The notes beneath the pieces were generated by a model. The model ran no database searches and had not been told where the DNA came from. It saw only the letters and a program-made list of their open reading frames with translations. Below are positions 60,877 through 64,000 of a stretch of DNA of 64,000 nucleotides, piece after piece. Positions within the stretch are counted from its first letter, which is position 1. Every line of letters begins with the position of its first letter. The position numbers were made by a program, and so were the translations under genes. Origin of the DNA: Bdellovibrionales bacterium Ga0074139 (GTDB lineage: Bacteria; Bdellovibrionota; Bdellovibrionia; Bdellovibrionales; Bdellovibrionaceae); assembly GCA_001464795.1 (NCBI GenBank), contig LNEB01000014.1, positions 186,001-250,000 on the forward strand, written 5' to 3'.

Positions 60877-61620
60877 TTATCCAAAGCTTTTGACCATTGA
60901 GCCCACTAATAAACCCCAGCCATCAACCAAAACAAATAGCATCACTTTAAGAGGCAGAGAGATCACAACCGGTGGAAGCATCATCATACCCATCGCCATC
61001 AGTACACTTGAAGCCACGATATCGATAACGAGGAAGGGAAGAAAAATAATGAATCCAATTTGAAAAGCTGTTTTAAGTTCAGAAAGGATGAAAGCAGGAA
61101 CAAGTACTAATGTAGGCACATCAGCACGGGTCTTTGGGTTTTCTACTTTAGCAAGTCTTACAAATAATGAAAGATCGGATTCGCGAGTTTGATCAAACAT
61201 GAACTTTCTAAGGGGTGAAAGTGATGCCGTGATAGCTTGATCCTGTGGCAAAGTTCCTGCCATATAGGGTTGAAGTCCCTTTTCATTAATTTCCTTAAAA
61301 GCGGGACCCATAATGAAAAGTGTTAAAAATAAGCTTAAGCCCACAAGAATTTGATTGGGTGGAAGTTGCGGCATACCCACAGCTTGTCTTAAAAAAGAAA
61401 ATACTATGACGATTCTGGTAAAGCTCGTCATCATGATCAGAATCGCTGGAGCCAAGGTAAGAACCGTCATCATCAGAATCAACCGAATAGCACTAACAAC
61501 TTCAGTTGGATTATCAGTTGTTTTGAATCCAAGATTCATCGTAGGTAAAGTCATTTGAGCCTGAGCCCAAGAGCTTACAAAAAAGGTTAATAATAAAATT
61601 AAGATGGCTTTTGTTTTCAC
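60877..61620 (-). CDS. fliP: Flagellar export protein FliP
   Basis: FliP has a signal peptide (1-21, ending SWAQAQ), then SFTRIVIVFSFLRQAVGMPQLPPNQ, a strong family motif, and PAFILSELKTAFQIGF and MMLPPVVISLPLK near the C terminus. It forms the FliPQR export gate. The 247-residue length is normal. It overlaps fliO by 4 bp. Confidence 0.96.
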   Translation of the reverse strand: MKTKAILILLLTFFVSSWAQAQMTLPTMNLGFKTTDNPTEVVSAIRLILMMTVLTLAPAILIMMTSFTRIVIVFSFLRQAVGMPQLPPNQILVGLSLFLTLFIMGPAFKEINEKGLQPYMAGTLPQDQAITASLSPLRKFMFDQTRESDLSLFVRLAKVENPKTRADVPTLVLVPAFILSELKTAFQIGFIIFLPFLVIDIVASSVLMAMGMMMLPPVVISLPLKVMLFVLVDGWGLLVGSMVKSFG

Positions 61621-62135
61621 AAATCTTTACCTGTCCCCTTAAGCTTTAGACTCACGAGATCCTTAATATGGCGAATCGAAAACTCTTCATTGTTAGAAGA
61701 CTGGACCTTTTCTGATTCTTGTAATGTTTTCTCAAAGTTAGCAGGTGACTGATCAGGAATTTCATCATCTAAAAGAGACAGTGATTTAATTAAGTTGATG
61801 GAATTATCGGTCACACCAATAAGGATGGATTCACCTGCCACTCGAACGATTGCTAAACTTTTTTTAGGCCCTAAATAATGCTGGGTTAAAACTTTGATTT
61901 GAGTCTGTCCTGATAAACCAGGCTTGCCGTATTTTTTAGTTAAAAAATAGGCAACACCTGAAATAACAGCCAGCAATCCGATCAGAATAATAATTCGATT
62001 GGTGGCTGATTCAGCAGAAGCGGCTGCTTTAGGCTGACTAATATTAACTGGAATGGACTCTTCTGAAGGAACTTCAGTCGAAAAACCAAGAACCGGCATA
62101 AAACTGAATAATAAAATTAAAGTCCACTTTTTCAT
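61617..62135 (-). CDS. fliO: Flagellar assembly protein FliO
   Basis: FliO helps to stabilise FliP during export-gate assembly. The 172-residue protein has a signal peptide-like start, one membrane segment (about 46-64) and a cytoplasmic tail with KVLTQHYLGPKKSLAIVRV and SILIGVTD, the short FliO core. Conservation outside this core is low. Its place before fliP is conclusive. Confidence 0.88.
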   Translation of the reverse strand: MKKWTLILLFSFMPVLGFSTEVPSEESIPVNISQPKAAASAESATNRIIILIGLLAVISGVAYFLTKKYGKPGLSGQTQIKVLTQHYLGPKKSLAIVRVAGESILIGVTDNSINLIKSLSLLDDEIPDQSPANFEKTLQESEKVQSSNNEEFSIRHIKDLVSLKLKGTGKDL

Positions 62136-62145
62136 TTCAAAACTC

Positions 62146-62523
62146 CTACTTTAAAGATTCAACGCGCTCTGTGGGAGAAATAATATCTGTCAGACGCACA
62201 CCGAACTTTTCGTTCACGACAACAGCTTCACCTTTTGCAATCAGCTTATCGTTAACGTAAACCTCCATGGGTTCTCCAGCTAGTTTGCTGAGCTCGACAA
62301 CACTTCCTTGAGTGAGATTAAGAAGCTCATTCACTGGCATTTTCGTTCGACCAAGCTCGACAGTCACCCGCAGCGGGATATCCAAAATCAAAGCTAAATT
62401 GCGATCTTTTGCTGTGCCCAGAGAACTACTCATAGCTTCGGCTGCCTTTGAAGGAGCTTTTTCCATGGCAGCCGCTTCTTCAGCTAACTTGTCCGCGAGA
62501 TTGTCTAGTGAGTCTTCTGACAT
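62146..62523 (-). CDS. fliN: Flagellar motor switch protein FliN
   Basis: FliN forms part of the C ring with FliM. The 125-residue protein has an acidic, Ala-rich N-terminal tail (1-45) and a SpoA domain, recognised by LDIPLRVTVELGRTKMPV, LTQGSVVELSKLAGEP and KFGVRLTDII. It is 15 bp from fliM and 10 bp from fliO. The length is ordinary. Confidence 0.95.
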   Translation of the reverse strand: MSEDSLDNLADKLAEEAAAMEKAPSKAAEAMSSSLGTAKDRNLALILDIPLRVTVELGRTKMPVNELLNLTQGSVVELSKLAGEPMEVYVNDKLIAKGEAVVVNEKFGVRLTDIISPTERVESLK

Positions 62524-62538
62524 AATTCCTCCAAAACT

Positions 62539-63543
62539 TTACTTTTCAATGGGACGTGTGATTTGCACAGCCACAGTTCCATGGTGGTTTCCATAATAGC
62601 CCTTAAACTTTTTTACACTTTCGATTTGAATATCAAGTTCACCAGTTGCATCTTGCGTAAGAGGAATGACATCACCGTTTTTTAATTCCATGAGATCACT
62701 CAGGCGAATTTCTGTTTCACCTAAATTGACTTTGATATCTAAGGATGTATCCAGAAGCTGTTCTTTAATAATTGCAGTCCACAATTTTTTATCTGTTTGA
62801 TCAGACTCAATTTGAAAACCTGAAGAAAGTTTTTGCTTGATGGGCTCGATTGTTGCGTAGGGAACGACCATGGAAATGGTGCCAGTTGCATTTTCTAATT
62901 CCACGTCAAAAGTTGATGCAATGACCACATCTGTTGGCGGGACGATACCAACAAACTGAGGATTTTGTTCTGTTCTAACAAAAGAGCATCCTATTTTTTC
63001 CACAGATGCCCAGGCTTGCTCGAGGTCACTGATGGCAAGTTCAACTACTTTTCTAACGATAGAAAGTTCGATGGGTGTAAATTCTTTTCCATCAATTTTA
63101 GTAAAAGGTCTTTCGGCTCCACCGAAAAAACTATCCACAAGTGCATAGGCCAGTTTGGACTCGATCACCATTAAAGCGGATCCACGTAAATTAACAAATC
63201 TAAGAACTGACATACATGTGGGCATCGGCAAAGTATTGATGAACTCACCGAATTTTAAGAATTCAGTGCTTGTTAAGGAAATGGAAGCTATTTTTCTGAG
63301 TGAAGAAGAAAGTGATACCCGAAAAGCTCGCATGAATTTTTCATAAATAACTTCAAGCTGTGGAAGTCTTCCACGAATAATTCGGTCTTGGCTTGTGAGA
63401 TCATAGGAAACCACTTTTTTATCATCAACTTTTACACTTCCATTATTAGCAGCACCACCACCATTGTCGGCGGTGGAAACATCACCGTCAGAAACAGCGG
63501 CTAAAAGTGCATCAACTTCGCTTTGTGATAAAACTTGATTCAT
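62539..63543 (-). CDS. fliM: Flagellar motor switch protein FliM
   Basis: FliM binds CheY-P and switches rotation. The N terminus, LSQSEVDALLAAV (5-17), is the CheY-binding motif. A Gly-rich, Asn-rich link follows (20-34), then the middle domain with TSQDRIIRGRLPQLEVIYEK-like strands and a C-terminal SpoA domain. The 334-residue length is typical. It is 9 bp after fliL. Confidence 0.96.
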   Translation of the reverse strand: MNQVLSQSEVDALLAAVSDGDVSTADNGGGAANNGSVKVDDKKVVSYDLTSQDRIIRGRLPQLEVIYEKFMRAFRVSLSSSLRKIASISLTSTEFLKFGEFINTLPMPTCMSVLRFVNLRGSALMVIESKLAYALVDSFFGGAERPFTKIDGKEFTPIELSIVRKVVELAISDLEQAWASVEKIGCSFVRTEQNPQFVGIVPPTDVVIASTFDVELENATGTISMVVPYATIEPIKQKLSSGFQIESDQTDKKLWTAIIKEQLLDTSLDIKVNLGETEIRLSDLMELKNGDVIPLTQDATGELDIQIESVKKFKGYYGNHHGTVAVQITRPIEK

Positions 63544-63552
63544 ATTTAACCC

Positions 63553-64000
63553 CTAGTTGTAGATAAACTCTGTAAAGAAAACGTTTGAGATTTTTCCAGT
63601 GGTTAAAAATGAATTGATACGGTCACGGATTTCACTTCTTAAATCATCTTTACCATCGCGAGAGGAGACCTCATCAAAAGTCTTAGATGATAGAATGATG
63701 ATGATAACATCACGGATTTGTGCTTTACGTTGCTCAATTTCACCAGCGACTTTAGACTCTTCAGATGTGTCTTTGAGTTCGAATTCCATGTTCACTTTTG
63801 CAATTCGTCGTCCTTTAGAACCTGCTAAATTAATAATGAAGGTCTCCATCGGAATGATTTTCCCGACAAAGGATTTTGGTGCTGCATTTTCAGCATCAGT
63901 GGTGGCTTTTTCACCCGCAATCACTTGATCAACTGTGGGTCTAGCTGCTTCTTTCTTTTTTCCTAAATAGAGAAAGGCTCCGACGGCTGCAACAACAACC
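63553..64000 (-). CDS. fliL: Flagellar basal-body protein FliL (5' end beyond window)
   Basis: FliL is a membrane protein next to the stators. The frame is open to the right edge; residues before the first internal GTG (63924) include a hydrophobic VVAAVGAFLYLGKKKE, which is the end of the membrane segment. The GTG is therefore not the start. The periplasmic part has ETFIINLAGSKGRRIAKVNMEFEL, and the C terminus NVFFTEFIYN is typical of FliL. Confidence 0.93.
   Translation of the reverse strand, partial: VVVAAVGAFLYLGKKKEAARPTVDQVIAGEKATTDAENAAPKSFVGKIIPMETFIINLAGSKGRRIAKVNMEFELKDTSEESKVAGEIEQRKAQIRDVIIIILSSKTFDEVSSRDGKDDLRSEIRDRINSFLTTGKISNVFFTEFIYN

Noticed and set aside
63553-63924. GTG at 63924 as the fliL start
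   Set aside because: The frame is open to the window edge and codes for the membrane segment expected in FliL, so the true start is outside.

Overview
The window is chromosomal DNA of an AT-rich, flagellated, Gram-negative predator-like bacterium. The gene content and order (a dcw cell-wall cluster, MotAB, a Flp/Tad-type pilus remnant, RpoH beside FliA, a lysine/alanine-rich H1-like protein, many secreted proteins of unknown function) fit the Bdellovibrionota best, close to Bdellovibrio/Pseudobdellovibrio. The assignment rests on gene content read by eye, not on a database search.

Layout. 1-14007 (minus strand): a dcw cluster running rsmH-ftsL-ftsI-[esterase on the plus strand]-murE-murF-mraY-murD-small lipoprotein-ftsW-murG-murC-murB (murB leaves the window). 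mraZ is not present upstream of rsmH, and the esterase splits the cluster between ftsI and murE. 14073-16283: a zinc-ribbon membrane protein, a Upp-like phosphoribosyltransferase and hpt. 16284-18310: pirin and DoxX genes divergent from a LysR regulator. 18291-28200: secreted proteins, thyA-folA-pilZ, a zinc carboxypeptidase, a TetR regulator, PBP4-type dacB, an LspA with a HAMP-like extension, a DnaQ-like exonuclease and a TorF-like porin. 27283-29063: motA-motB. 29197-34878: dsbD, an RluB-type pseudouridine synthase, prmA, rsmE, an RDD protein and a heptose nucleotidyltransferase in one tight plus-strand run. 34862-40000: a minus-strand run with two envelope proteins, an RlmI-like methyltransferase, a phytase-like secreted protein and folD. 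40122-50163: an H1-like protein, then two blocks of Flp/Tad pilus genes (prepilin-like proteins; then secretin and CpaF ATPase), separated by a YtcJ-like amidohydrolase, a Gly-rich repeat protein and a receiver-histidine kinase. 50085-54475: a possible FlgM-like protein, aspS, a PHA-system protein, rpoH and fliA. 54547-64000 (minus strand): flagellar export and motor-switch genes fliL-M-N-O-P-Q-R-flhB-flhA-flhF-flhG, followed by fliA.

How it fits together. Two growth and division modules (peptidoglycan precursor synthesis plus septal synthesis; flagellar export plus its sigma factor) frame an accessory middle. Flagellar genes are packed with overlaps of 1-11 bp or gaps of 15 bp or less, so they are probably one transcript; fliA has its own promoter-like sequence, and motA carries a sigma-28-like -10. 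Several promoters sit so close to their start codon that the mRNA would be leaderless or nearly so (rsmH, murE, lysR, pilZ, dsbD, the receiver-kinase).

No gap between genes exceeds about 150 bp. I found no rRNA, tRNA, CRISPR array, insertion sequence, integrase, prophage or replication origin. The most unusual items are the LspA-HAMP fusion, the hairpin that covers a ribosome-binding site beneath a sigma-54-like promoter at 36696-36732, the esterase inside the dcw cluster, and the split, incomplete pilus locus.
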